Assembly (NCBI GenBank): GCA_002717305.1
Contig: PBDH01000024.1
Span: forward strand, 1 to 29,796
Direction of reading: 5' to 3'
Origin: Gammaproteobacteria bacterium
Lineage (GTDB): Bacteria; Pseudomonadota; Gammaproteobacteria; Pseudomonadales; Litorivicinaceae
DNA length: 29,796 nucleotides
Shown: positions 9,173 to 17,492 of the stretch, in pieces
Layout: each line of letters opens with the position of its first letter
Position numbering within the stretch: the first letter of the stretch is position 1
Position numbers and translations under genes: made by a program
The notes under the pieces: generated by a model
Databases searched by the model: none
The model's input: the letters and a program-made list of their open reading frames with translations, nothing else
Told to the model about the DNA's origin: nothing

Positions 9173-9199
9173 AGTTTATCAGAAAACCTCAGATACCAA
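9173..9199 (-). promoter_or_regulatory. Candidate leuC promoter
   Basis: On the minus strand TTGGTA (9194-9199) is followed after 15 bases by TAAACT (9173-9178). The short spacer and partial matches make this a weak sigma-70 candidate, but it is placed sensibly about 30 bases before leuC in the only gap (9145-9209) between leuC and the transporter gene. I saw no leader peptide or attenuator. Confidence 0.3.
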
Positions 9200-9209
9200 A
9201 GGCTCTTCG

Positions 9210-10376
9210 CTACAAAGATTCCACACCTAGTTTCGCCTTTTTAAGACCAAACCAAGCAACTAAGGCAGTAAATCCAGTCAGTATCCCTGAGGCGATGAAC
9301 GTCGTGCTACCGCCAAACGTTTCCCAGGTAATGCCAGATAAAGTGGCACCGAGAGAACCGCCAAGACCAAAAACAAATCCGCTGTAGAGGGCCATCCCAC
9401 GGCCCGATAGCTTCCCAGGAAACCACCTTCTTATAAATTCAATGCTGACCGAGTGAATTGCACCAAAGGTAAACGCATGCAGGAGTTGTAATCCAACTAA
9501 GAGCCATGGCCAGTCTGGATAAATCCCAATAAGAATCCATCGGATCGACCCAAAGACCAGAGAAAGAGTTAAGAGCAGTCGTAAATCAATTGATCGAATA
9601 TAATGAGGAAGTAAAAAAAATAAAACCACCTCCGCCAGAACACCGAGAGCCCAAAGCTGACCCGCCTCAAACGCAGTATAACCATGCGATTGAACATACA
9701 TCGTAAAAAATACATTCATCGGCCCATGGGTCAATTGATTCAGTGCGGTGACCACCAGGAAAAGCATTACCGATGCACTCGTCAGGCGCTTGGTTATACC
9801 CGCTGCTTCAGATGCTTCATAGTAAGTCGCGACACGTCTGGGTAGTGTCAGAGATATCATTACTGAAATAACTAACCCGCCAATGATCAGCCATGGAAGG
9901 ATCCCATACTCAACATCAGAGAAAAGCCAACCCGAGGCAAGCATCATCAGGATGAAGCCCACAGAGCCCCACACCCGGATCGATGAATACCGATGATGAT
10001 CAGAACCCAAATACTCGAGAGTCAAAGTATCAAACTGAGCGATGATCGCATTCCAGAACACACCGAAGAGTGCCAGTACTAGGCACAAACCGACGAAATC
10101 GACGTCAAGTAACAGTAGCCCGGCCGCAAATGTTGAGCCGATAATTCCGATCTGCACAACACGCAAACGATTTGGTACAAAATCACCCAATGTACCCCAT
10201 AGATAGGGCGCAAAAATTTTAGAACCCGTTAGCACTCCGATCGCGATACCAATCTCAAAAGCGCTAAACCCGAGGGCCTGGAAAAAGGGACCAAACCAAC
10301 CTATGCTAAGAGCGACAATAGCAAAATACATTCCATAGAGACCGCCAAGCCTTGCGCTTGGAACCCCACTCGTCAC
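9210..10376 (-). CDS. MFS transporter, HcaT / MFS_1-like family
   Basis: A 388-residue hydrophobic protein with about twelve membrane helices, belonging to the major facilitator superfamily. The N-terminal pattern YFAIVALSIGWFGPFF, the loop APYLWGTLGDF, and SSIRVWGSVGFI are typical of the MFS_1-like group that includes E. coli HcaT (annotated as a 3-phenylpropionate transporter) and nucleoside symporter relatives. Substrate cannot be read from the sequence. It begins with GTG overlapping the aroC stop as GTGA, so it is co-translated with chorismate synthase; this placement is suggestive of, but does not prove, an aromatic substrate. No second start with a better ribosome site is evident. Confidence 0.85.
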   Translation of the reverse strand: MTSGVPSARLGGLYGMYFAIVALSIGWFGPFFQALGFSAFEIGIAIGVLTGSKIFAPYLWGTLGDFVPNRLRVVQIGIIGSTFAAGLLLLDVDFVGLCLVLALFGVFWNAIIAQFDTLTLEYLGSDHHRYSSIRVWGSVGFILMMLASGWLFSDVEYGILPWLIIGGLVISVMISLTLPRRVATYYEASEAAGITKRLTSASVMLFLVVTALNQLTHGPMNVFFTMYVQSHGYTAFEAGQLWALGVLAEVVLFFLLPHYIRSIDLRLLLTLSLVFGSIRWILIGIYPDWPWLLVGLQLLHAFTFGAIHSVSIEFIRRWFPGKLSGRGMALYSGFVFGLGGSLGATLSGITWETFGGSTTFIASGILTGFTALVAWFGLKKAKLGVESL

Positions 10377-11476
10377 GAAGAAGCGAGCCCAGGAATGACC
10401 GGGGTTTTAGTTACAACATGACCATTCTGACCGCGATGTCTAAGTGCATGATCGATTAGCACCAAAGCAACCATCGCCTCAGCGATTGGCGTAGCACGAA
10501 TACCGACGCAGGGATCATGCCTACCCTTGGTGATAACGTCCGTCAGCTCGCCCTCTTTATTTATTGTTTTACCCGGTGTCGTAATCGAACTCGTTGGCTT
10601 CAAAGCCAAATGCGCAACTAGTGGCTGTCCTGTACTGATACCACCTAACACGCCACCAGCATTGTTGGTTAAGAAGCCATCGGGAGTCATCAGATCACGA
10701 TGCTCCGAACCACGACGGTCTACAACCGCCATACCCTCACCTATTTCAACGCCCTTCACTGCATTTATCGACATCAATGAGTGGGCAATATCCGCGTCTA
10801 AACGATCGAACACGGGCTCGCCCCAGCCCGGTGGCAAACCTTCTGCTACAACAGTCAAGCGCGCACCGATGGAATCCTCGTCACGTCTCAATTGAATCAT
10901 AAACGCGTCAAGTTCTTCCAAACGATCGGGATCAGGACAGAAGAACGGATTGGAATCAACAAGCGACCAATCTCTGATCTTGCAGGTAATCGGACCCAAT
11001 TGAGTCAAACATCCTCGAACCGTGACCGAAAACAGATGGATGAGGACTTTTTTTGCGATCGCGCCAGCGGCCACGCGCATTGCCGTCTCGCGCGCCGAGC
11101 TTCGACCCCCACCGCGATAGTCACGAATTCCATATTTGTGCTCATAGGTATAATCAGCATGTGCCGGGCGAAATACGTCTTTTATTTGTGAATAGTCTTT
11201 AGACCGCTGGTCAGTATTTCGAATCAAAAGAGCGATGGGTGTACCCGTTGTCATCCCTTCAAAAACACCAGATAAAATTTCGACTTCATCTTCTTCCCGC
11301 CGCTGTGTCGTGTGTTTACTCTGGCCGGGTTTACGGCGATCCAAATCAATCTGCAGATCTTCTATGGAGAGTGGTATTTGAGGTGGACAACCATCAACAA
11401 CAGCAACTAGTGCGGGGCCGTGACTTTCACCCGCTGTTGAAACTGTAAAAAAGGTTCCAAAGGTATTTCCGCTCAT
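10373..11476 (-). CDS. aroC: Chorismate synthase
   Basis: AroC converts EPSP to chorismate using reduced FMN, the last step of the shikimate pathway. The 367-residue protein has the N-terminal GNTFG and STAGESHGPAL (His19), the RPAHADYTY histidine, YRGGGRSSARETAMRVAAGA, and NNAGGVLGGISTGQP, all signature segments. Start ATG 11476 lies 12 bases after prmB. smrB-prmB-aroC order is the enterobacterial and general gammaproteobacterial arrangement, here with smrB divergent. Confidence 0.98.
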   Translation of the reverse strand: MSGNTFGTFFTVSTAGESHGPALVAVVDGCPPQIPLSIEDLQIDLDRRKPGQSKHTTQRREEDEVEILSGVFEGMTTGTPIALLIRNTDQRSKDYSQIKDVFRPAHADYTYEHKYGIRDYRGGGRSSARETAMRVAAGAIAKKVLIHLFSVTVRGCLTQLGPITCKIRDWSLVDSNPFFCPDPDRLEELDAFMIQLRRDEDSIGARLTVVAEGLPPGWGEPVFDRLDADIAHSLMSINAVKGVEIGEGMAVVDRRGSEHRDLMTPDGFLTNNAGGVLGGISTGQPLVAHLALKPTSSITTPGKTINKEGELTDVITKGRHDPCVGIRATPIAEAMVALVLIDHALRHRGQNGHVVTKTPVIPGLASS

Positions 11477-11488
11477 AATACTTTCCGA

Positions 11489-12397
11489 TTAAAACGTTGA
11501 GTATAACGTGTTCAGTTCGTGCTTTGAGAGCACACAGACACCATGCCCTCCGTGCTCGAAATCGAGCCATTGTATAGGTTTACCGGTGCAAGCGGTGACC
11601 TCTCGATCCAATAGGCCCCAGGTGTTGCCAACCTCAAGAATCATGATGCCCTCGTCAGAAAGCCAATCTGTGGCTCGACTCAATAAGCGTCTGACGAGTT
11701 CTAATCCATCTGCGCCTGATGTCAACGCAACCTCAGGTTCCTTTTGAAATTCTGGTGGCAAGCTGGCCATATCCTCCGAGTCCACGTAAGGCGGGTTACA
11801 AAGAATAATGTCGACCACGACATCTAACAGCCCATCGAATCCGTCCGATTGAATCACTTCGAGACGATGACCAAGTTGATGGAACGCCACATTATCCCTT
11901 GCCACGGCACAAGCCCCATCGTCAATATCGGCGAGCATCCCCGTACTCTCCTCAAAACTCAACGCCGTCGTAATACCAAGACAACCCGAACCGGTGCAAA
12001 GATCAAGAAACCGAAGAGGCCGGTCCGCTGGCGCCTCGAACCAAGGACTAAAGTCTGCCTGAATGAGTTCAAATATTGGGCTTCTCGGAATCAAAACACG
12101 CTCATCCACGATAAACGGTAACCCTGCATACCAAGCCTTTTTCGTTAGATAGGGTACAGGAATACGGCAGTGAATACGCTGATCAATAAGACCCAGCAAA
12201 AGTTGTCTTTCGTCTGTGGTTAGTCTTGCATCGAGCAAACGTTCATCACCGTCCGGAGGTAATGCTAGAGCACCAAAAACCAGTGCGAGCGCCTCATCCC
12301 ACAGTGAATCGGTGCCATGGCCCAACTCAATCGGATGCCTTGCAAATTCAGACAACGCGAACCGGAGAAAGTCACGAATCGTAAGAAGTTCAGTCAT
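11489..12397 (-). CDS. prmB: Ribosomal protein uL3 N5-glutamine methyltransferase
   Basis: PrmB methylates the side chain of a glutamine in ribosomal protein uL3 using S-adenosylmethionine. The 302-residue protein has the SAM-binding strand LDLCTGSGCLGI (131-142) and the catalytic NPPY (201-204) that binds the glutamine amide; IPVPYLTKKAWYAGLPF and VLIPRSP are PrmB/HemK-type N-terminal signatures. Position directly before aroC and next to smrB distinguishes it from PrmC/HemK, which would sit beside prfA. ATG at 12397 heads the leftward prmB-aroC-transporter unit. Confidence 0.95.
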   Translation of the reverse strand: MTELLTIRDFLRFALSEFARHPIELGHGTDSLWDEALALVFGALALPPDGDERLLDARLTTDERQLLLGLIDQRIHCRIPVPYLTKKAWYAGLPFIVDERVLIPRSPIFELIQADFSPWFEAPADRPLRFLDLCTGSGCLGITTALSFEESTGMLADIDDGACAVARDNVAFHQLGHRLEVIQSDGFDGLLDVVVDIILCNPPYVDSEDMASLPPEFQKEPEVALTSGADGLELVRRLLSRATDWLSDEGIMILEVGNTWGLLDREVTACTGKPIQWLDFEHGGHGVCVLSKHELNTLYSTF

Positions 12398-12436
12398 GCC
12401 AGAAGACTAGAGAGATGCTGTTCTGAGGGCAAGCAG

Positions 12437-12467
12437 ACTTTGAAACTTTGAAATTCCCCCTTATGGT
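12437..12467 (+). promoter_or_regulatory. Candidate smrB promoter in a tandem 8-base repeat
   Basis: ACTTTGAA is repeated head to tail at 12437-12452. It supplies TTGAAA (12439-12444), which lies 17 bases before TATGGT (12462-12467). A transcript from this promoter would begin at or next to the smrB ATG (12474), so a leaderless mRNA is possible; this agrees with the lack of a ribosome site before that ATG. The assignment is by eye only. Confidence 0.35.
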
Positions 12468-12473
12468 TTGAAC

Positions 12474-13031
12474 ATGAACGATGATTCTTTCAAAGCACTG
12501 ATGCTCAAAAACGGGGTCGAACAGGCCAATCGTGATGTTCGCATCCGTCCCCCTAAAAAAATGTCGTCCGAGGCTATCGAAGCTGCTCGTGCTCGCGCTG
12601 AAGACGCTGTCACAACCTTCGCCGATCACGGTCTTTCTACTGAAGAACCGGCGCCCATGGATAAAAACAAACCGCTCGAGTATGTTGCCTATGAGGTCGA
12701 CCGCAGTGTCTTGGGTTTGCTAGATGAGGCCCCATTCTCAGCCCAATATGAGGTAGATCTGCACGGCCATACTGTTGATGAGGCGGCTAATGCGATAGCT
12801 ATATTATTTCAGATCATGAATGAGCATCGATTAACGCATATCCGGATAATTCATGGTGTCGGCCGGCACAGTAAGCATGGCCGTCCTCTGCTTAAGGCCT
12901 ACATCAACCGATGGCTCAAAAACAATCCCGACATTGTCGCATTTGCGAGCGCACGTCGATCGGATGGCGGCGTCGGTGTCGTCAATGCAGTAACCAGCAG
13001 CTTATTTAACGATCGTTGGGGACGAACCTGA
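12474..13031 (+). CDS. smrB: Smr-domain endonuclease, SmrB-like ribosome rescue factor
   Basis: SmrB in E. coli cleaves mRNA between collided ribosomes to start ribosome rescue. This 185-residue protein has a basic, helical N-terminus (about 1-60) and a C-terminal Smr domain: VDLHGHTVDEA (94-104), HIRIIHGVGRHSKHG (122-136) and the closing segment NPDIVAFASARRSDGG (151-166). The DLH and HG-x-G motifs associated with nuclease activity are intact. Divergent position next to prmB supports SmrB rather than SmrA. The frame is open from TTG at 12468, but ATG at 12474 is the natural start. The gene converges on der with only base 13032 between the two stop codons. Confidence 0.88.
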   Translation: MNDDSFKALMLKNGVEQANRDVRIRPPKKMSSEAIEAARARAEDAVTTFADHGLSTEEPAPMDKNKPLEYVAYEVDRSVLGLLDEAPFSAQYEVDLHGHTVDEAANAIAILFQIMNEHRLTHIRIIHGVGRHSKHGRPLLKAYINRWLKNNPDIVAFASARRSDGGVGVVNAVTSSLFNDRWGRT

Positions 13032-13032
13032 C

Positions 13033-14445
13033 CTATTTCTTTCTTTTCACAAACTTCATCAAGCGGCGTTTCCCCTTTATTTGCCTCTGAGTCAGCTTAT
13101 TCTTGCGATCAGCAAATGGATTTTCGCTCGACTTGAACTCGATTTTTATTGGGGAACCGGAAATACTCAGGACGCGACGATAGATGTTTTCAAGATAACG
13201 TCGATAGGCCTCCGGCACCTCCTTGGTTTGGTTACCATGAATGACTATACGCGGCGGGTTCATTCCTCCCTGATGCGCGTAGCGTAGCTTGATACGACGA
13301 CCCCTAACCAGTGGAGGTTGATGCTCAGTAACCGCATTCTCAAGGATCCGGGTAAGAGAATTTGTTGAAAATTTGGTAGTGGCCGCTTCGTAGCCTTCTC
13401 TAATTGATCCATACAGATTACCAACACCGGTGCCATGTAGTGCTGAGATGTAATGGATTTTTGCCCATGGAATAAAACTAAGTCGACGCTTCAATGTTCC
13501 ACGGTTTTTTTCGCGAATCTCTGAAGTCAAATAATCCCACTTATTAACTGCAACAACTAGTGCACGCCCAGCATCCACAACGGTTCCCATTAGATGCATA
13601 TCTTGCTCCACAAGGCCCTCTTGCGCGTCGATGATCAAAATCACGACGTTTGAATCTTCTATAGCCTGCAGCGTTTTGACTATCGAAAATTTCTCTACGG
13701 TCTCGCTCACTCTGCCGCGACGACGCACGCCTGCGGTATCGATCAGCGTGTAGGTCTCGTTGTGACGCTGGTAAGGTATGTAAATCGAGTCTCGCGTGGT
13801 ACCCGGTAAATCAAACACCACCACCCGATCTTCCCCAAGCATGCGGTTGACTAACGTGGATTTACCAACGTTTGGTCGACCCACTACGCCAATACGGATC
13901 CCAGGCGCATCTTGTCGTTCTTTGTTAGCCTCTGATGGTTCCACGTCAAGCAAACTGAAATGGCCAAGCAACTGATCACTTAGTGCGCCCACCCCTCGCC
14001 CATGGGAGGCTGCTATCGCCAGAGGCTTACCGAAACCGAGCCCAAAAAACTCTGACAACACGATTTCTGCATTTTGTCCATCAATTTTGTTCGCAACCAA
14101 CCAGACAGGCTTATCGGTGCGTCTTAGGATATCCGCTACCGTCTGATCCGATGCGGCGACGCCACTCGTAGCGTCAACCATAAAAAGAATGGCGTCGGCC
14201 TCTTTTAAAGCGGCACGGGACTGCTCGGCCATGGCTGCATCAATCCCGGCTTCGCTGCCTGTCAGACCGCCTGTATCAATTAGTAGAAATGGATGACCGG
14301 ATAAACTAGCCCGCCCATATTTTCGGTCGCGCGTCAGACCGGGATAGTCGGCTACCAGTGCTTCACGGCTACGTGTTAGGCGATTAAAGAGCGTTGATTT
14401 ACCAACATTAGGACGACCAACAAGTGCAATGACCGGCGTATTCAA
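13033..14445 (-). CDS. der: Ribosome biogenesis GTPase Der (EngA)
   Basis: Der is an essential GTPase that helps assemble the 50S ribosomal subunit. The 470-residue protein shows its unique tandem GTPase layout: first P-loop GRPNVGKST (10-18), DTGG and NKID; second P-loop GRPNVGKST (about 189-197), DTAG and NKWD; then the KH-like domain ending in a lysine/arginine-rich tail (KLTQRQIKGKRRLMKFVKRKK region). The only sensible start is TTG at 14445, overlapping the bamB stop as TTGA with GGA upstream; no ATG occurs before the first P-loop. Confidence 0.97.
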   Translation of the reverse strand: MNTPVIALVGRPNVGKSTLFNRLTRSREALVADYPGLTRDRKYGRASLSGHPFLLIDTGGLTGSEAGIDAAMAEQSRAALKEADAILFMVDATSGVAASDQTVADILRRTDKPVWLVANKIDGQNAEIVLSEFFGLGFGKPLAIAASHGRGVGALSDQLLGHFSLLDVEPSEANKERQDAPGIRIGVVGRPNVGKSTLVNRMLGEDRVVVFDLPGTTRDSIYIPYQRHNETYTLIDTAGVRRRGRVSETVEKFSIVKTLQAIEDSNVVILIIDAQEGLVEQDMHLMGTVVDAGRALVVAVNKWDYLTSEIREKNRGTLKRRLSFIPWAKIHYISALHGTGVGNLYGSIREGYEAATTKFSTNSLTRILENAVTEHQPPLVRGRRIKLRYAHQGGMNPPRIVIHGNQTKEVPEAYRRYLENIYRRVLSISGSPIKIEFKSSENPFADRKNKLTQRQIKGKRRLMKFVKRKK

Positions 14446-15563
14446 CGAATCACTTCCAACAGGCTCAATCGGCCATCCAATAGCTGCACAAGTACGCCGA
14501 AATCAGCAACAACAGGGGCTACTTTGCCCTTTTCGCCTCCGATATCCACTCGACCAACGATTGCTCCTGTAGCGGGAGAGAGCAAATGTAGCTCCCCCTC
14601 TAGATCGACCACCGCTACGAAATCATCGATCACAACTGGAGCACTTAGTTCTCGAAATTTTAGTGCCCCATTGCTCCAGAGAGATACACCCGATTGTGCG
14701 CTGTAAGCCGAGATCGTGCCGTCTGTCTCAACTACGATTACCGAATTGAACGCCAGCAACGCACCAGGATAGGCATCGGAATCAAGACTCCAAATAAGTT
14801 GTCCGTTCCTTGCATCCATCAGGCTCACCTGTCCGTTCCGGGTTGCTGTTGCGATTTGGTTATTACGGACTGATGGCGCACCCTTAGAGTCAACAATTCT
14901 CGTTAGCGGGCTGCGGCCCCGCGAGACAGCCACTTGACGTTCCCACATAATACGCCCGCTGTCCGCCTGATAAGCGACGATCCGTCCAGAGTCCCAAAGA
15001 ACGAACAGAGTGCCACCTTCAAGCGTCATCGGAGAGCCGCCACGAATGCCCACACTGAATTCCTTCGCTTCCTCGACCCATACTGTTTCGCCAGTTTGCG
15101 CATTAATCGCTAAAATACGACCAATCTGCGTTTTAACAAAAACCAGAGAATCAGTCGCAACTGGCGGCACTGTTGCACTACCGGGAAGAACTATTTCGAA
15201 GACTTTGGCCCCGTCATCCCGAGCGAGCGCAACCAACTTTGCATCGGACGTAGCAACATATACATTCGTCGAATTCAAACCCGTCCCACCCAATATGGTG
15301 CGGTCAAGATCGACGTCCCACACTTCGTCTAGCTCGGAGTTAAGAAGATAGACCTCACCCGAGGCCGACGCTGCAGCAATTACTTCACCCTTGACCGCTG
15401 GAGCCAGTCCTGTCTGATCGCCACCGCCTAGTGAAATTGATTCAACTTCGTCAAGTTCAACAATTGCATTAATTCGTTGGAGTGGAGTCGGCTCTAGCTT
15501 TTCTTGGACGTTTGAACAAGCGACAAGCGATACTACTACTAAAAAAAGCCAGTAACGCATCAT
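14442..15563 (-). CDS. bamB: Outer-membrane assembly lipoprotein BamB
   Basis: BamB is the beta-propeller lipoprotein of the BAM complex that inserts outer-membrane proteins. The product, 373 residues, starts with a lipoprotein signal: hydrophobic WLFLVVVSLVAC, lipid cysteine at residue 16. The body contains repeated PQQ-like blades such as AASASGEVYLLN, ATSDAKLVALARDDG, LAINAQTGETVW and LSAPVVIDDFVAVVDLEGEL. Two adjacent ATGs (15563, 15560) are possible; the first overlaps the yfgM stop as TGATG, the second is better spaced from GAGG. Neighbours yfgM and der match E. coli order. Confidence 0.95.
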   Translation of the reverse strand: MMRYWLFLVVVSLVACSNVQEKLEPTPLQRINAIVELDEVESISLGGGDQTGLAPAVKGEVIAAASASGEVYLLNSELDEVWDVDLDRTILGGTGLNSTNVYVATSDAKLVALARDDGAKVFEIVLPGSATVPPVATDSLVFVKTQIGRILAINAQTGETVWVEEAKEFSVGIRGGSPMTLEGGTLFVLWDSGRIVAYQADSGRIMWERQVAVSRGRSPLTRIVDSKGAPSVRNNQIATATRNGQVSLMDARNGQLIWSLDSDAYPGALLAFNSVIVVETDGTISAYSAQSGVSLWSNGALKFRELSAPVVIDDFVAVVDLEGELHLLSPATGAIVGRVDIGGEKGKVAPVVADFGVLVQLLDGRLSLLEVIR

Positions 15564-16219
15564 CAACCCTCGGGTAATGAAGATAATTTAAGGTCGATAA
15601 CCGCCGTATTTAAACCCGCCTCGGTAAGCGATGTATGCGCCCGCAAATAGGCTTCTCGTGCCTCTATCAGCCTGTCCATCGCCACTAATATGTCCCCTTC
15701 AAGCTCGTTACGTGACCCCAAAAAGTATCCACCCGATAAACCACGAATCCGTCTTAAAGCCGCATCAAGTTGCCCCAACTCAAGCTCCAGTTGAGCCAAA
15801 CGGAGCGAAACCATTGCTCTTAGCTCAGGTAATTCTAATTGTGACTCCGCGAGGGTAAGTTGACCCACTGCCAGATCAAAATCGCCACGTTCAACTGCTT
15901 GCGCAGCAACAATCCCGGCCCCGATCGCCGCATAATTACTATCTGGATGAGCCTGTCGCAAACCGTCGGCGACCGTAATTAACCGCTTAAAATCTGCGTC
16001 TGTATCCTCGTTGGAAAAGTCAACGGCCGCTAGCTCAACCAGTTCCTGATAACGGCCAGCAGCATCAGTTTTTTGGTTCACCTGATTCTCTTGCCACTGC
16101 TGATATCCAATTACCGAGCCCACGCCGACGGCGATTGCAATCAACAACCCTAGTCCATTCTGCGCAAGCCAGCGTTTGAGGGCCTCGCCCTGTTCTTCAT
16201 CAGTTTTCAAATAATCCAT
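15563..16219 (-). CDS. yfgM: YfgM-like ancillary SecYEG translocon subunit
   Basis: YfgM is a single-pass inner-membrane protein with periplasmic TPR-like helices that associates with SecYEG and the chaperone PpiD. The 218-residue product has the characteristic acidic N-terminus MDYLKTDEEQGEALKRWL, one membrane helix (about 22-40, GLGLLIAIAVGVGSVIGYQQW), then helical repeats and the family feature GYFLGSRNELEGDILVAMDR. It overlaps the 3' end of hisS by 20 bases and abuts bamB as TGATG, which fits the conserved hisS-yfgM-bamB-der cluster. Confidence 0.9.
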   Translation of the reverse strand: MDYLKTDEEQGEALKRWLAQNGLGLLIAIAVGVGSVIGYQQWQENQVNQKTDAAGRYQELVELAAVDFSNEDTDADFKRLITVADGLRQAHPDSNYAAIGAGIVAAQAVERGDFDLAVGQLTLAESQLELPELRAMVSLRLAQLELELGQLDAALRRIRGLSGGYFLGSRNELEGDILVAMDRLIEAREAYLRAHTSLTEAGLNTAVIDLKLSSLPEG

Positions 16220-17492
16220 TACTGTCCCTAAGTGTTGACATCCGCTTCAAAAGTCCGGCCTCTGTGAGAGTTTCTTGTTCACCGCCTCTAAGTGGTTTAC
16301 AGATAATATGTCCGCTTTCAAGTTCAGATTGACCAATAATTAACCCAAAGAGTGCGCCAGATTTATCCGCCCTTTTTAACTGACTTTTCAGACTACCTCC
16401 TCCGATATGGGTCATCACACGCAACGCAGGAAACTGCTGTCTCAAACGGCGAGCGAGCTGTCTGATCGCTTCTTCACACGCTTGCTGTTGTGACATCAAA
16501 TATATATCGGCTTGAGTTCGATAAGTATCTGGAATTACCTCTAGGGCTTCCATTAATAGAATGACACGCTCCATACCAAGCGCAAATCCGACACCTGAAG
16601 TTGATTTTCCTCCTAAGTGATCGACTAGGCCATCGTAACGACCACCTCCACAAATGGTCCCCTGTGACCCCAGCACCTCAGTGGTCCACTCAAAGACTGT
16701 GCGACCGTAATAATCAAGACCGCGAACTAAGAGGGGATTAACAGAAAAATCGATATCAGCATCCTCCAGTGCGCGTCTCAAAAGATCAAAATGCTCTCTG
16801 TCAGCTTCGGTTAAATAATCCATCAATGATGGTGCATCGCGGAGTAACGTTTGGGTGGACTCATTTTTGGAGTCTAGAATTCGAAGTGGGCTTCGCTTTA
16901 GACGTGCTAAGCTGTCGTGGTCTAGTTGATCTTTACGTGCGGCCAAAAAATCAATTAGTGCGCTTCGGTAATTGGCTCTCGCCTCTGTCGATCCAATAGA
17001 ATTCAGTTGCAGTGTAACGGAGTCACGAATACCTAACTCTTTCCAAATTTGGTCGGTGATTTCGATTAGTTCCGCATCCATTAAAGCATCTGCGATACCA
17101 AAACATTCGACGCCGATTTGGTGGAATTGTCGGTAACGCCCTTTTTGTGGCCGCTCATGTCGAAACGCTTGTCCTTGGTACCAAAGGCGCTGGGTTTGAT
17201 TATGTAATAAGCCATGTTGGATGGCTGCTCTTACCACACCAGCTGTAAGTTCAGGCCGGAGGGTTAGACTATCACCCGAGCGATCCTGAAATGTATACAT
17301 CTCCTTTTCGACAATATCAGTCACGTTTCCGATCGATCGCGCAAAAAGCTCAGTATCTTCAACGATCGGAGTTCTTATTTGTGTAAGCCCGTAGGCGCTA
17401 AAAATCCTTTGAACACTTTGCTCAAGATAACGCCACGCGCCAGCTTGGTCTGGGAGAATATCTGACATTCCCCGGACTGATTGGATTCTCAT
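16200..17492 (-). CDS. hisS: Histidine-tRNA ligase
   Basis: HisS charges tRNA-His with histidine. The 430-residue class II synthetase begins RGMSDILPDQA, carries motif 2 (LRPELTAGVVRA and FRHERPQKGRYRQFHQIGVE), the histidine-specific GLDYYGRTVFEW, GGGRYDGLVDHLGG, motif 3 around SGVGFALGMERVILLME, and the C-terminal anticodon-binding domain. Its ATG overlaps the ispG stop as TAATG. Sequence and length are standard. Confidence 0.98.
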   Translation of the reverse strand: MRIQSVRGMSDILPDQAGAWRYLEQSVQRIFSAYGLTQIRTPIVEDTELFARSIGNVTDIVEKEMYTFQDRSGDSLTLRPELTAGVVRAAIQHGLLHNQTQRLWYQGQAFRHERPQKGRYRQFHQIGVECFGIADALMDAELIEITDQIWKELGIRDSVTLQLNSIGSTEARANYRSALIDFLAARKDQLDHDSLARLKRSPLRILDSKNESTQTLLRDAPSLMDYLTEADREHFDLLRRALEDADIDFSVNPLLVRGLDYYGRTVFEWTTEVLGSQGTICGGGRYDGLVDHLGGKSTSGVGFALGMERVILLMEALEVIPDTYRTQADIYLMSQQQACEEAIRQLARRLRQQFPALRVMTHIGGGSLKSQLKRADKSGALFGLIIGQSELESGHIICKPLRGGEQETLTEAGLLKRMSTLRDSNGLFEN

